Assembly: GCA_944324465.1 (NCBI GenBank)
Contig: CALUWI010000001.1
Coordinates: 192,245-256,244 of the forward strand
Length of the DNA: 64,000 nucleotides
Source: an uncultured Mucispirillum sp.
GTDB taxonomy: Bacteria; Chrysiogenota; Deferribacteres; Deferribacterales; Mucispirillaceae
Reading direction: 5' to 3'
Shown here: piece after piece, positions 36,184 to 45,690 of the stretch
How the letters are laid out: the number at the start of each line of letters is the position of its first letter
Numbering within the stretch: position 1 is the first letter of the stretch
Made by a program: the position numbers and the translations under genes
Notes under the pieces: generated by a model
The model's input: only the letters and a program-made list of their open reading frames with translations
Databases searched by the model: none
What the model was told of the DNA's origin: nothing

Positions 36184-36933
36184 CTACCTGCCCTTACTGA
36201 AAAATCTATTTAAATTTGTCATATCTAAAGATGAAAGTGGCACAATAAAAGGCTTGCTGCCCTGAATAAATAATATTACATTACCGCCTTTATCTTCTAA
36301 ATCTACATTATATCTGTTTGGGAATATTATTGTTTTCACATTGCCCTGTGCTTCTTTATATGGAATTTTTAATATCTGCATATTAGTTCTTAATTTATTT
36401 TTCATCTGCTTTTGAGCCTGCATATATACTTCATATTCATGCTCATCAAGGTATCCATGACTTAAATCATAAATTTCCTGTTCGCTGTAATCTATATAAA
36501 TAGCTCCCTGATATTCTTTTTCATATATAGTTTTACTGCGTTTATCAAATACTGGAAATATCTGCCTGCCAAAATACTTGTTTATTTTTACATCTAAATT
36601 AGCATCATTTAAATCTATATTATAATAAGACCTGCCCTTTTTATATAAAAAGATACTTGCTGCATCATCTGGGTAATTATCAAGCTCTAAATATGTATTA
36701 TTATTAAACTTAATACGGGAATACTGGTCATTTTTTATATACCATACTTGAAGATTTGCTTTATTTACTGTATTTAAAAAAACTTCTAAAGGCGCACTGA
36801 TATTGCTTGCAAGGGTAGAACCTTGAATAAATACAATACATTCACTGTCTAAAATGTTAAAAATTGGCTTGCATAATGACTGCATTGGATAAAAAAATAA
36901 CACAAATGCAGCTACTGCCATTATTTTTTTCAT
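36184..36933 (-). CDS. Hypothetical exported protein, 249 residues
   Basis: A secreted protein with a clear signal peptide (MKKIMAVAAFVLFFYP, cut near SLCKP). The mature part is mostly beta-strand with many Tyr, Asn and Asp. It contains two similar phrases, CIVFIQGSTL and VILFIQGSKP, about 200 residues apart, which may mark an internal repeat. I know no family for it. It starts a three-gene minus-strand group ending with the hydrogenase protease, though an exported protein seems unrelated to that enzyme. Confidence 0.6.
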   Translation of the reverse strand: MKKIMAVAAFVLFFYPMQSLCKPIFNILDSECIVFIQGSTLASNISAPLEVFLNTVNKANLQVWYIKNDQYSRIKFNNNTYLELDNYPDDAASIFLYKKGRSYYNIDLNDANLDVKINKYFGRQIFPVFDKRSKTIYEKEYQGAIYIDYSEQEIYDLSHGYLDEHEYEVYMQAQKQMKNKLRTNMQILKIPYKEAQGNVKTIIFPNRYNVDLEDKGGNVILFIQGSKPFIVPLSSLDMTNLNRFFSKGR

Positions 36934-37030
36934 CAGCCCCTCAAAAATTTGTATAAAGCAATCTTTATAATTGATAAATTATATCTTTTATTATACACTT
37001 ATTATATATCTTTAAACAAAAGTAGGAAAA

Positions 37031-38014
37031 ATGAAAAGTAAAATTTTTATATTTTTGATATTTTTTATTGTTTTTGTTTCAAGCTGTGCCAAATTCAAAG
37101 GTAATGATGCCTATTTATACATACCAGAATACTATTTAAACAGTGCTCAAACTGCCTATGATAACGGCAATATTGCTGCAGCCTTAAAGATTGCTGAAAA
37201 AAAATGCGATGAATTAGACTTTGAAAGCTGCAACCTGCTTGGCGTCATGTATTTAGAAGGAAAATATGTAGAGCAGAATAACAGCACTGCATTAAAGCTC
37301 TTTACAAAAGGCTGTGTTAATAAATACCCTGCATCATGTATGTATCTTGGCAAAATGTATGATGAAGGCATGGCAGTGAATGTTAATAGCAAAAAAAGAG
37401 ATGAATATTACCAAATAGCATCTACTGCCTTTCTTAAAAACTGCAGCGATAATAAAAGCAGCGATTGTATGCAGCTTGGTCTTATGTATATAAACGGCTA
37501 TATTTATGACCCTTATGAAGAAGGCTTAAATTATATTAAAAAATCATGTTCTATGGGGTACGGCAAAGGCTGCCTTGCACTTGGTGATTATTATTTTTAT
37601 AATATGGATAATAAAACAGAAGCCTTTTCTTTTTATAAAAAATCATGTAATAACCATAACCCTGAGGGATGCTTAAAATTAATAGATATGTATAACACTT
37701 ATAAATTTATAGACCTTAAAAATGCAGAAAGCATTGTGGCTCAGGCTGATAAAATGTGTAAAAGCGGAGCATCTAACATGTGTGTATTTCTTGGAAATAT
37801 GTATAAAAGATATACAAAAGTTTCAAGAATAGATAAAGAAAAAAGTTATGATTATATTTTAACTTCATGCGATTTTAATAATCCATACGGCTGCAAGCTG
37901 CTTGGAGATATGTATTATATTGGATATGGTGTAGAAGAAAATGAAGGCTCTGCACTTAGATATTATGATAAAGCATGCCAGCTTGGTTTTATTTCTGCAT
38001 GCACTTTAAAGTAA
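37031..38014 (+). CDS. Sel1-repeat lipoprotein
   Basis: A 327-residue lipoprotein (lipobox FVSSC, Cys19) built almost wholly of Sel1-type helical repeats. Pairs such as CNLLGVMYLEGKYVEQN, CMYLGKMYDEGMAV and CKLLGDMYYIGYGVEEN recur about every 35-40 residues. Each repeat carries cysteines that can pair, as in the Hcp proteins of Helicobacter and Campylobacter. Such proteins scaffold protein contacts in the periplasm; the partner is unknown. The ATG follows AGGAAAA. A second Sel1 lipoprotein follows 19 bases later. Confidence 0.82.
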   Translation: MKSKIFIFLIFFIVFVSSCAKFKGNDAYLYIPEYYLNSAQTAYDNGNIAAALKIAEKKCDELDFESCNLLGVMYLEGKYVEQNNSTALKLFTKGCVNKYPASCMYLGKMYDEGMAVNVNSKKRDEYYQIASTAFLKNCSDNKSSDCMQLGLMYINGYIYDPYEEGLNYIKKSCSMGYGKGCLALGDYYFYNMDNKTEAFSFYKKSCNNHNPEGCLKLIDMYNTYKFIDLKNAESIVAQADKMCKSGASNMCVFLGNMYKRYTKVSRIDKEKSYDYILTSCDFNNPYGCKLLGDMYYIGYGVEENEGSALRYYDKACQLGFISACTLK

Positions 38015-38033
38015 TATTAGTATTGGTGATAAA

Positions 38034-38654
38034 ATGAAAAAGTTTTTAATAATTATGATTTTATTTTCTTTAATTTCTGCATGTAATAATAACAAGCAGG
38101 ACTATGGCCTTTCTGCTTATAAAAATAAAGACTATATTACAGCATTTGCATTATCAGAAAAAGGATGCAGTGAAAAAAACGGCGAAGCATGCTATATTCT
38201 TGCAAATATTTATTATATGGGACTTGCTCATCAAGTAGACCATGTAAAAGCGGCAAGATATTATATTAAATCATGCGAAATAGGCAACGGCAGAGCCTGT
38301 TATATGATGGGAAAACTTTATTCTGAAAGCAGAATTATTCCAGAAGATATTGACCAGTCAGAAGCATACTATAAAAAATCAAATAAAATGCTTACAAAAG
38401 AATGTAGTGTAGGAAATCCAGAATCATGCCTTTATGCTGGAGCATTATATTTATACAGCAAAGGTGTGCCCCATGATACAGATAAAGCATTAGGTTTTTT
38501 TGATAAATCATGTAAAATGGATTATGCTTCAGGCTGCTATACTATCGGATACCTTTTAAATACAGGCAGATATGGTATTACACAAAATACTAATATGGCT
38601 AAGAACTTCCTTAATAAAGCATGTAAATTAGGCTATAAAGAAGCCTGTAAATAA
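38034..38654 (+). CDS. Sel1-repeat lipoprotein, second gene
   Basis: A 206-residue lipoprotein (signal ending LISAC) with about four to five Cys-rich Sel1 repeats, for example CYILANIYYMGLAHQVD, CYMMGKLYSES and CYTIGYLLNTGRYG. It resembles the gene before it and probably arose by duplication. The two are co-transcribed and end at the terminator at 38685. No role beyond protein binding can be inferred. Confidence 0.8.
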   Translation: MKKFLIIMILFSLISACNNNKQDYGLSAYKNKDYITAFALSEKGCSEKNGEACYILANIYYMGLAHQVDHVKAARYYIKSCEIGNGRACYMMGKLYSESRIIPEDIDQSEAYYKKSNKMLTKECSVGNPESCLYAGALYLYSKGVPHDTDKALGFFDKSCKMDYASGCYTIGYLLNTGRYGITQNTNMAKNFLNKACKLGYKEACK

Positions 38655-38684
38655 TTCAGAATAATTTATAATCAAAATGTATAA

Positions 38685-38715
38685 AAAATGCTGGTCTTAT
38701 AGGACCAGCATTTTA
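38685..38715 (+). terminator. Terminator after the Sel1 gene pair
   Basis: The arms TGCTGGTC and GACCAGCA are extended by AAAA and TTTT, giving a stem of about 12 bp. Because both sides carry A and T runs, it may work on both strands and also stop transcripts of the convergent BaxI-like gene. Confidence 0.85.
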
Positions 38716-38730
38716 TTAGGCTATAATGGT

Positions 38731-38763
38731 AACTAAACTTGGATACACGCTCCAAGTTTAGTT
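38731..38763. repeat. Perfect 13-bp inverted repeat with 7-bp loop
   Basis: The arms AACTAAACTTGGA and TCCAAGTTTAGTT are exact complements, separated by TACACGC. No T run follows on either strand, so it is not a standard terminator. It lies between two convergent genes. Confidence 0.7.
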
Positions 38764-38848
38764 AAACAGATTAATTTTTAATTTATATAATATTTCTTAT
38801 TATAAGTTTAAAATAATCAATAACTTTTTTGACAGTCTGATTTTATTT

Positions 38849-39577
38849 TTATCTGCTTTTAATTTTACTTAATATTCTTAATATTTCAAGATAGAGCCAT
38901 ATAATAGTTAAGATTAAGCCAAATGCTGCATACCATTCCATATATTTAGGCATATTCATAGATGAGCCCTGCTCTATAAAATCAAAATCAAGAATTAAAT
39001 TTAAAGCGGCAATAACTATTATAACAGCATTAATAGCAATACTTAGTGTAGAATTGCCATAAAACCAGTCTGGGCGGATGCTGAAAAATGATAATATAAA
39101 TAATATAAGGTATGATATACCTATTGCAATAGTTGCTGTTATAATTACAGACTTAAATGTTTGTGTAGCTTTTATTACTCCAAGCCTGTAGAGAATAAGC
39201 ATTGTGAAGAATGCAATCATTGTATAAGTAACGGCTTCAAATACAATACCGTTATACTGCTGGTTTAAAAGTATAGAAATTACTGTAACAACAATACTTT
39301 CTAATACTGCATAAACTACAGATAAAACTGGTGCAGTTGCAGGTTTAAAAGAAATAATAAGCCCTACTACAAAAGCACCTATGGCAGATACAGTAATCAC
39401 TGTACTCATAGAGCCGTAAAAATTAGGCATATAAGCTATTACAACAAAGCTGGTAATGATAAATACAAGCCCTAAAATAAATGTTTTCATAATTGAGCCG
39501 TTTACAGTCATACTGTCTGAACTGGAACTGTAACCTGCTCTATCAAATGCACTGTCACTAAATACTGGATTACTCAT
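38849..39577 (-). CDS. Bax inhibitor 1-like (YccA-type) membrane protein
   Basis: A 242-residue inner-membrane protein with about seven spans. The cytoplasmic N-terminus MSNPVFSDSAFDRAG is typical of the bacterial BaxI_1 group (PF12811), and the acidic ending DFIEQGSSMNMPKYMEWYAAF is the conserved C-terminal segment of that group. The function of this group is not established; relatives affect ion leak and FtsH. The ATG follows AAGGAG. It lies just after the ferredoxin-like gene and may share its message. Confidence 0.85.
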   Translation of the reverse strand: MSNPVFSDSAFDRAGYSSSSDSMTVNGSIMKTFILGLVFIITSFVVIAYMPNFYGSMSTVITVSAIGAFVVGLIISFKPATAPVLSVVYAVLESIVVTVISILLNQQYNGIVFEAVTYTMIAFFTMLILYRLGVIKATQTFKSVIITATIAIGISYLILFILSFFSIRPDWFYGNSTLSIAINAVIIVIAALNLILDFDFIEQGSSMNMPKYMEWYAAFGLILTIIWLYLEILRILSKIKSR

Positions 39578-39596
39578 TTAAAAACTCCTTTTTAAT

Positions 39597-41195
39597 CTAT
39601 ATTTCTAAAAAATTTGAAACGGCAGCCTTTTGGAAATCTGCATCATCAAGTAAATCTATTCTTTTAAAGTTATTAAAGTGTACCTGTAAAAATGTAGGTA
39701 CATCTTTTTCCTTAAATAATTTAATTGCCTGTACAGTAGCTTCGCCAGGACGGTATATTACTTTATTTGCAAATTCTTTTGGTATAAACTCTAAATCAAA
39801 CATTAAGTTTATTAAATCATCATGAGTTTGAGTTGTATAAAAAATAAGTCCGTCTACCACACCTATACAGTCCCTTGTGTAATCTATTACTGAGCGAATA
39901 TATGACCTTATTTGATAAAGTTCATCAAGTTCACTTTGAGTAATAACAATTTCAGCAAACCTGTCCCTGTATATATAATAGCCTTCCGGCTTTTCCTGAC
40001 CATATACCCTTACAGACATACCAAGGGGCACATTTTGTTTTGCAAGCTCACTTCTTGGACGAAGCTGAAATTTGCTGTTAATAATGCCGTTTTTAAGCAT
40101 TAATTTTACAAACTGTAATAGTGCTGTTAATGTAATGCCGTCTATATCTTTTTCTTTGCTTTCAACAGTTGCAGGCTCTAATTTTTCATTAAATGATGTA
40201 ATAGGATTTAAGCCTCTTGGTTTTACTGCCACTAAATTATTATTTCTTAAAAATGGAAAATGCATATCAGTAAACAGCTTTGGTGTTGCATAATGGCACC
40301 TGTTAAGCATATCAAGAGAAAATATTAGCTGATTAGCATTATCTGCATTTAACAGCCTGAAAAAGTGAGTAATATCATAACTTTTGCTGCCCCGCGGCAT
40401 AATCATTTCATACTGCTGTGTGCCTATTTCAAAATTAAGATACCTGAACATATCCATTTTTGTTTCAGCACCATAACTGTCATTTCCTTCAATTAATACC
40501 ATAACCCTTTCTATATCCCTTATTTTAAGCTCAGAATATAAAAAGTCTGGCAGCATATCATTATCTATAATATCTCTTAAAGGTTCATTATATGGATGAG
40601 TGCCTTCAGATACTATATTATCAATAGCTGCAGAATAGCAGTAATATCTAATACCGCTTCTTTGCTGAATAAGCAGTATGCCGTCAGTTGGACCTTCTTC
40701 CTTTCTTATATCAAAGGAACTTTTGTAACTCTGCTCTGGTGTAAAGTCATTAATAGAAACAGTTTCATCTACTTCTTCCTGTAAAACTGAAGCTTCTTCT
40801 GCAATATCCTGCATATTTTCTTCTATATTATCTTCTTCTGCCTCATCTTTTTTGATTTCTGGTTTATTTTCAGTATTAAAGAACTTTGCAGATGAAGATA
40901 TTTCACTTATATCTATTTCAATATTCTTTTTTATTACCTGCTGACATGCAAGACGGTAACCTGCATCAATATTCACTTTTGCTAATATAAGCGTTTCCTT
41001 ATATACAGGTTTTGGAGGGTTAGGGCTGAGATATCGCATTTTACATTTGCCACACTGACCTGCTCCATTGCATAATGTAGGGTTTATAAGGTTTTCATCA
41101 ATTAGAAGTTTATACAGATTTGTGCCTGATTTTGCTTCTAAAGTAATATTCCTGCCTGGTATGCTTACCGTATAACTTTTTTTGGAAAAAAACAT
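39597..41195 (-). CDS. [2Fe-2S] ferredoxin joined to RACo-like domain
   Basis: A 532-residue protein with an N-terminal plant-type ferredoxin domain (Cys42, Cys48, Cys51, Cys84 in CNGAGQCGKCKMRY and RLACQQ). A long acidic Glu-rich linker (about residues 110-150) follows, then a large domain of about 370 residues. That layout is the one of RACo proteins, which reactivate corrinoid enzymes using ATP. However, the usual glycine-rich ASKHA nucleotide motifs are not evident here, so the large domain may be a diverged form. No corrinoid genes are nearby. The ferredoxin part is firm, the RACo link tentative. Confidence 0.6.
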   Translation of the reverse strand: MFFSKKSYTVSIPGRNITLEAKSGTNLYKLLIDENLINPTLCNGAGQCGKCKMRYLSPNPPKPVYKETLILAKVNIDAGYRLACQQVIKKNIEIDISEISSSAKFFNTENKPEIKKDEAEEDNIEENMQDIAEEASVLQEEVDETVSINDFTPEQSYKSSFDIRKEEGPTDGILLIQQRSGIRYYCYSAAIDNIVSEGTHPYNEPLRDIIDNDMLPDFLYSELKIRDIERVMVLIEGNDSYGAETKMDMFRYLNFEIGTQQYEMIMPRGSKSYDITHFFRLLNADNANQLIFSLDMLNRCHYATPKLFTDMHFPFLRNNNLVAVKPRGLNPITSFNEKLEPATVESKEKDIDGITLTALLQFVKLMLKNGIINSKFQLRPRSELAKQNVPLGMSVRVYGQEKPEGYYIYRDRFAEIVITQSELDELYQIRSYIRSVIDYTRDCIGVVDGLIFYTTQTHDDLINLMFDLEFIPKEFANKVIYRPGEATVQAIKLFKEKDVPTFLQVHFNNFKRIDLLDDADFQKAAVSNFLEI

Positions 41196-41293
41196 CTTAC
41201 CCTCGTAATAAAATATATGATTATTAAATTAAAATATTTAAAATGATATTTGGCTTAAGTATATACTATATAATATGTGTATGCAATAATTAA

Positions 41294-42076
41294 TTATTTT
41301 GATTTACAGAAGCTGCGAAGAAGTTTCATATCACACACAAAGTCATCAAGGTTATCTTTTGAAGATTTTTCAGTTTCAACTGATATTATTGCATTTTCTG
41401 GAATAAGTGAAAACAGTATATTAAAATCAAACGTTCCTTTTCCTATATTATAATGCTTATCCTGTGTGCCGTTGATTTGTCCGTCACTGATATGAAACAT
41501 ATATGGATTTAAACTGATAAACTCTTTTAAAAAAGATACATAGTCAATATGCAGGCTGTTTGCAGCACATATTCCATGACCTATATCTAAACATAAGCCT
41601 GCCCCGCTTTCCTGCAGAACATACTTTATCTGCTCAGGATTATATCCAACACAAACATCATTTAATGAAAGACTTTCTGTTTCTACCGCCACATTATATG
41701 GTTTATTTTCTATTAAAATTCTTTCATCATTAATCATTTTAACCTGACGGGCAGTTTCTTTATAATCACCTTTTATGCCTGGATGAAATATCACTTTATC
41801 AGCATTAAGATAGTCTGCATATTTTAATGCTTCGTAAGCAAGTTTCATATTATCCTGCAGTTTTTCTTCATAAGAAAAATTAATGCCGTGCATAAAATGA
41901 GGTGCATGAATAATATAAGGAATATTCAGTGATTTCCATAGGTGAGCATAGTCATCAAAAGATGATGGAATAGCATAAAGCTCTATATAGTCATAAATAT
42001 TTTCATCATAGAGTTTTTTTGCAATATCTATATAATTTTTATTTACCGACCAGAGCTTTAAGCCAAATTGATACAT
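41294..42076 (-). CDS. TIM-barrel protein, xylose isomerase / AP endonuclease-like
   Basis: A 260-residue TIM barrel of the AP_endonuc_2 superfamily (PF01261). Metal-binding residues typical of the fold are seen in order: YIIHAPHF, VIFHPG, VAVETES, CLDIGHGICAA, MFHISDGQ and ISVETE. Members include sugar epimerases and endonuclease IV. The size and the lack of endonuclease IV signatures favour a sugar isomerase or epimerase type. It lies two bases after glmS on the same strand, which might hint at amino-sugar metabolism, but the substrate is unknown. Confidence 0.78.
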   Translation of the reverse strand: MYQFGLKLWSVNKNYIDIAKKLYDENIYDYIELYAIPSSFDDYAHLWKSLNIPYIIHAPHFMHGINFSYEEKLQDNMKLAYEALKYADYLNADKVIFHPGIKGDYKETARQVKMINDERILIENKPYNVAVETESLSLNDVCVGYNPEQIKYVLQESGAGLCLDIGHGICAANSLHIDYVSFLKEFISLNPYMFHISDGQINGTQDKHYNIGKGTFDFNILFSLIPENAIISVETEKSSKDNLDDFVCDMKLLRSFCKSK

Positions 42077-42078
42077 AA

Positions 42079-43917
42079 TTATTCCACAGTAACACTTTTT
42101 GCCAGATTTCTTGGCTGGTCTATTTCTCTGTTATTTAGTTTTGCTATACGGTATGCAAAAAGCTGCAGTGCTATTGCAGATAAAAATGGAAATAAATATT
42201 CTTCCACATTAGGAAGTACTATTACATCTTCCACTCTGTTTTCAAGCAGTTTAAAGCCTTTTTCATCTGTTACTGCTAAGGCTTTTGCTCCACGAGCCAT
42301 TACTTCTTCACAGGCATTTACCATTTTATCATAAAGACCATCTGCCGGCATTATGCTGATAACAGGCATTTCTGCATTAATTAAGGCTATTGGACCGTGT
42401 TTGATTTCTCCAGCAGGAAAACCTTCTGCCTGCAGATATGTTATCTCTTTTAATTTCAATGCACCTTCTAAGGCTATCGGATAGTTTACATTTCTGCCTA
42501 AAAATACAAATGTTTTCTGCTGATAATATTTTTCTGCCAGTTTTGATATATGAGCATCTGCTGCAACTGCTGCCTCTACTGCAACTGGAAGTTTTGCAAG
42601 TTCATTAAGAAGTTTATCTTTTTTTGCTTCATTTATACTGCCTGCTGCATCTGCTATTAATACAGCTAATGAAAATAAGGCTGCAAGCTGAGCTGTAAAT
42701 GCTTTTGTTGATGCTACACTTATTTCTGAACCGCATTTTGTATAAAAGGTATGGTCGCTCATTCTTGCAAGAGTTGAGCCAAACACATTACATATTGATA
42801 CTGTTTTAAAGCCTGCAGCACGAGCTTTTTCTAAAGCTGATACAGTATCTGCTGTTTCGCCACTCTGACTTACAAATACAGCTAATGTTTCATCAGGCAT
42901 TGCTGCCTTTCTGTATTTATATTCTGAAGCATATTCTGCCTGACATGGAATATTGCAGAATTCTTCTATCCAGTATTTAGCTACCATTGTGGCATGGTAT
43001 GCTGTGCCGCATCCTATCATTAAAATATTTCTTATATTTTTAAGTTCATCTTTTGTTATTCCAAAAGCTGTATTAATATCTTTTAATACGGCTTCTATTG
43101 TGCTTCTGACAGTTACAGGCTGTTCATTAATTTCTTTAAGCATATAATGCTCATAGCCGTTTTTGCTGGTGCCTTCTGCTCCCTGCTCTAATTCTATTAT
43201 ATTATAGTATTTCTCATGAAGTTCGTTATCAAATATTTTTATTTCGTTTTCTTTTAATACTACTATATCATAATCATCAAGATAAATTGCACGCCTTGTC
43301 CACTGATTAAAGGCTGATACATCTGAACCTAAAAAGTTTTCATCTTCGCCTGCTCCGCATACTAACGGACTTTTTACACGGCTGCCTATTATCATGCCTG
43401 GAGCTTTTTTCCATAATACACCTATTGCATAGCTGCCTTCTAATTTTTTAGATACTTTTGATACTGCCTTTAAAAAACTTTCTTCAAAATTATCACTTAC
43501 TGAATTTAATTCTTCTTCTAATAAGTGAGCTATTACTTCTGTATCTGTTTCTGATTTAAATGTATGACCTTTCTGTATTAATTCTTCTTTTAACGGCTGA
43601 TAATTTTCTATAATGCCGTTATGGACTACTGCGATATCACCTGTGCAGTCCCCATGAGGATGCGAATTAAATGTTGTGGGCTTGCCGTGTGTTGCCCACC
43701 TTGTATGAGCTATACCTGTTGTGCCATGTATGCTGCTCTTAGATGCCTCACTTTCTAATACTGCAACTTTACCTACAGATTTTACTATCTTAATACCGTT
43801 TTTTTCTTCTACTGCAAGACCTGCTGAATCATATCCCCTGTATTCTAAGGCTTTTAAACCGGATATTAATACTGCTGAGCTTTCCTTTTTACCTGTGTAG
43901 CCAACTATTCCGCACAT
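42079..43917 (-). CDS. glmS: Glucosamine-6-phosphate synthase
   Basis: GlmS makes glucosamine-6-phosphate from fructose-6-phosphate and glutamine, the entry to peptidoglycan and LPS sugars. The 612 residues begin with the glutaminase nucleophile Cys2 (MCGIVGYTGKKES), contain RWATHGKPT and HNGIIENY, then two SIS isomerase domains (SQSGETADT, CGSEISVASTKAFTAQ). It ends DQPRNLAKSVTVE. The gap to pyrG is 21 bases, too short for a glmS ribozyme. The ATG follows GGAG. Confidence 0.97.
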   Translation of the reverse strand: MCGIVGYTGKKESSAVLISGLKALEYRGYDSAGLAVEEKNGIKIVKSVGKVAVLESEASKSSIHGTTGIAHTRWATHGKPTTFNSHPHGDCTGDIAVVHNGIIENYQPLKEELIQKGHTFKSETDTEVIAHLLEEELNSVSDNFEESFLKAVSKVSKKLEGSYAIGVLWKKAPGMIIGSRVKSPLVCGAGEDENFLGSDVSAFNQWTRRAIYLDDYDIVVLKENEIKIFDNELHEKYYNIIELEQGAEGTSKNGYEHYMLKEINEQPVTVRSTIEAVLKDINTAFGITKDELKNIRNILMIGCGTAYHATMVAKYWIEEFCNIPCQAEYASEYKYRKAAMPDETLAVFVSQSGETADTVSALEKARAAGFKTVSICNVFGSTLARMSDHTFYTKCGSEISVASTKAFTAQLAALFSLAVLIADAAGSINEAKKDKLLNELAKLPVAVEAAVAADAHISKLAEKYYQQKTFVFLGRNVNYPIALEGALKLKEITYLQAEGFPAGEIKHGPIALINAEMPVISIMPADGLYDKMVNACEEVMARGAKALAVTDEKGFKLLENRVEDVIVLPNVEEYLFPFLSAIALQLFAYRIAKLNNREIDQPRNLAKSVTVE

Positions 43918-43938
43918 AATCTATACTCTCCATATATA

Positions 43939-45513
43939 TTACTTGTGATTTTTAACACATGCTTCCACAAAGCCTGCAAAAACAGGGTGTGGTCTATCAA
44001 CACTTGATGCAAACTCTGGGTGAAACTGGCAGCCGATAAAAAATGGATGGCTTTCTATTTCCACTATCTCTGGCAGTTTGTCATGAAAAGCTGATATTTT
44101 AAGACCAGCTTTTTCAAGCCTTTCTGCATATTCTGGATTAAATTCATATCTGTGTCTGTGTCTTTCTACTATATCTTCTTTTCCGTATAATCTATAAGCA
44201 AGAGTATCTTTTTTAATTTTTGCACTGTATTCACCAACACGCTGAGTGCCGCCAATATTTACAATTGTTCTCTGCTCATTAAGCATTGCAATAACCTGCT
44301 CTTTAGCATTATTATCAAATTCACCTGATGTAGCATCTTTAATACCTGCTAAGTTTCTTGCTGCCTCTATTACAGCACACTGCATACCTAAGCATATTCC
44401 AAAAAATGGTATATTATTTTCTCTGGCATAAGTAATTGCAGAAATTTTACCTTCTACACCTCTATACCCGTAGCCGCCAGGAATAAGAATACCGTCAAAT
44501 CCTTTTATTTTATTAATTAAATCAGTATCTTCTGCTTCAAAATATACATCTTCTACTTTAACACCTTGATGCAGACCTGCAAGGTATAATGATTCTGCAA
44601 TAGATTTATAAGCATCTTTCATACCTGTATATTTGCCTATAACAGCTATCCGTGTAGTTTTAGTTAATTCTTTTTTAACTATATTAAACCATGATGTATC
44701 AAACTCTTTTTTAGGTGTAAGGTTAAGCATTTTCATAACCAGCTTATCTACACCCTGTTTATAAAATGCTTCTGGTATTTGATAAATTGACGGGCAGTCT
44801 GTTGCTTCCATAACAGCTTCTTTTCTTACATTACAAAAAAGTGCTATTTTTTTCTTAACATCATCATCTAAATGTTTTTCGCATCGGCATATAATAATAT
44901 CAGGCATAATTCCTAATTCTCTAAGTTTTGCAACAGAATGCTGAGTTGGTTTTGTTTTAAGCTCCATGGCAGCACCAATAAAAGGTACTAAAGTTAAATG
45001 GATATGAAGAACATTTCCTTTTCCTTTTTCTAAAGTAAACTGTCTGATAGCTTCTAAAAACGGCAGCCCTTCAATATCGCCGACTGTACCGCCTATTTCA
45101 ATTAATGCAACATCAACTTTACCTTCAAATTTATTTATACGGTTTTTTATTTCATCAGTAATATGCGGAATAACCTGAACAGTATTACCATTATACTGCC
45201 CCTTTATTTCTCTTTCTATTACTGTTTTATATATATCACCTGATGTATTAGTATTATCCTTAGTAGTTTTCATGCCCAGGAAGCGTTCGTAGTAGCCTAA
45301 GTCTAAGTCAGTTTCAGCACCATCTGAAGCAACATACACTTCTCCATGCTGGTAAGGGTTCATTGTGCCTGGGTCCACATTAAAATATGGGTCAAACTTA
45401 GCCATTGCAGCACTAAACCCGTTAAGCTGTAATAATTTTCCAACACTGGCACCAGACACACCTTTACCTAATGAGCTGGCAACACCACCTGTAACAAATA
45501 TCCACTTAGTCAT
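43939..45513 (-). CDS. pyrG: CTP synthase
   Basis: PyrG aminates UTP to CTP with ATP and glutamine. The 524 residues begin WIFVTGGVASSLGKGVSGAS. They contain DPYFNVDPGTMNPYQHGEV and a C-terminal glutaminase with PGGYGYRG, the nucleophile in FFGICLGMQCAVIEAARN, and GCQFHPEFAS. Some usual positions vary slightly. The ATG follows GAGGAAA. It precedes glmS on the same strand and is divergent from guaA. Confidence 0.97.
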   Translation of the reverse strand: MTKWIFVTGGVASSLGKGVSGASVGKLLQLNGFSAAMAKFDPYFNVDPGTMNPYQHGEVYVASDGAETDLDLGYYERFLGMKTTKDNTNTSGDIYKTVIEREIKGQYNGNTVQVIPHITDEIKNRINKFEGKVDVALIEIGGTVGDIEGLPFLEAIRQFTLEKGKGNVLHIHLTLVPFIGAAMELKTKPTQHSVAKLRELGIMPDIIICRCEKHLDDDVKKKIALFCNVRKEAVMEATDCPSIYQIPEAFYKQGVDKLVMKMLNLTPKKEFDTSWFNIVKKELTKTTRIAVIGKYTGMKDAYKSIAESLYLAGLHQGVKVEDVYFEAEDTDLINKIKGFDGILIPGGYGYRGVEGKISAITYARENNIPFFGICLGMQCAVIEAARNLAGIKDATSGEFDNNAKEQVIAMLNEQRTIVNIGGTQRVGEYSAKIKKDTLAYRLYGKEDIVERHRHRYEFNPEYAERLEKAGLKISAFHDKLPEIVEIESHPFFIGCQFHPEFASSVDRPHPVFAGFVEACVKNHK

Positions 45514-45690
45514 AAATGATTGTTTCCTCGTTTAAATTTATAATTATCTAGTTACTATAACATATATATAAATTTTCTTCAAATAATAATTTTAGCAAAT
45601 AATTAAATATTTTTAATGCAAAAAAAATATAAATTTGTTATAATATAATATCTAGTAGTAAAGCTATATTGTTTGGAGTTTAAAACTATT

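Noticed and set aside
43918..43938. glmS ribozyme or riboswitch
   Set aside because: Only 21 bases separate pyrG and glmS, which is too short for the ribozyme.
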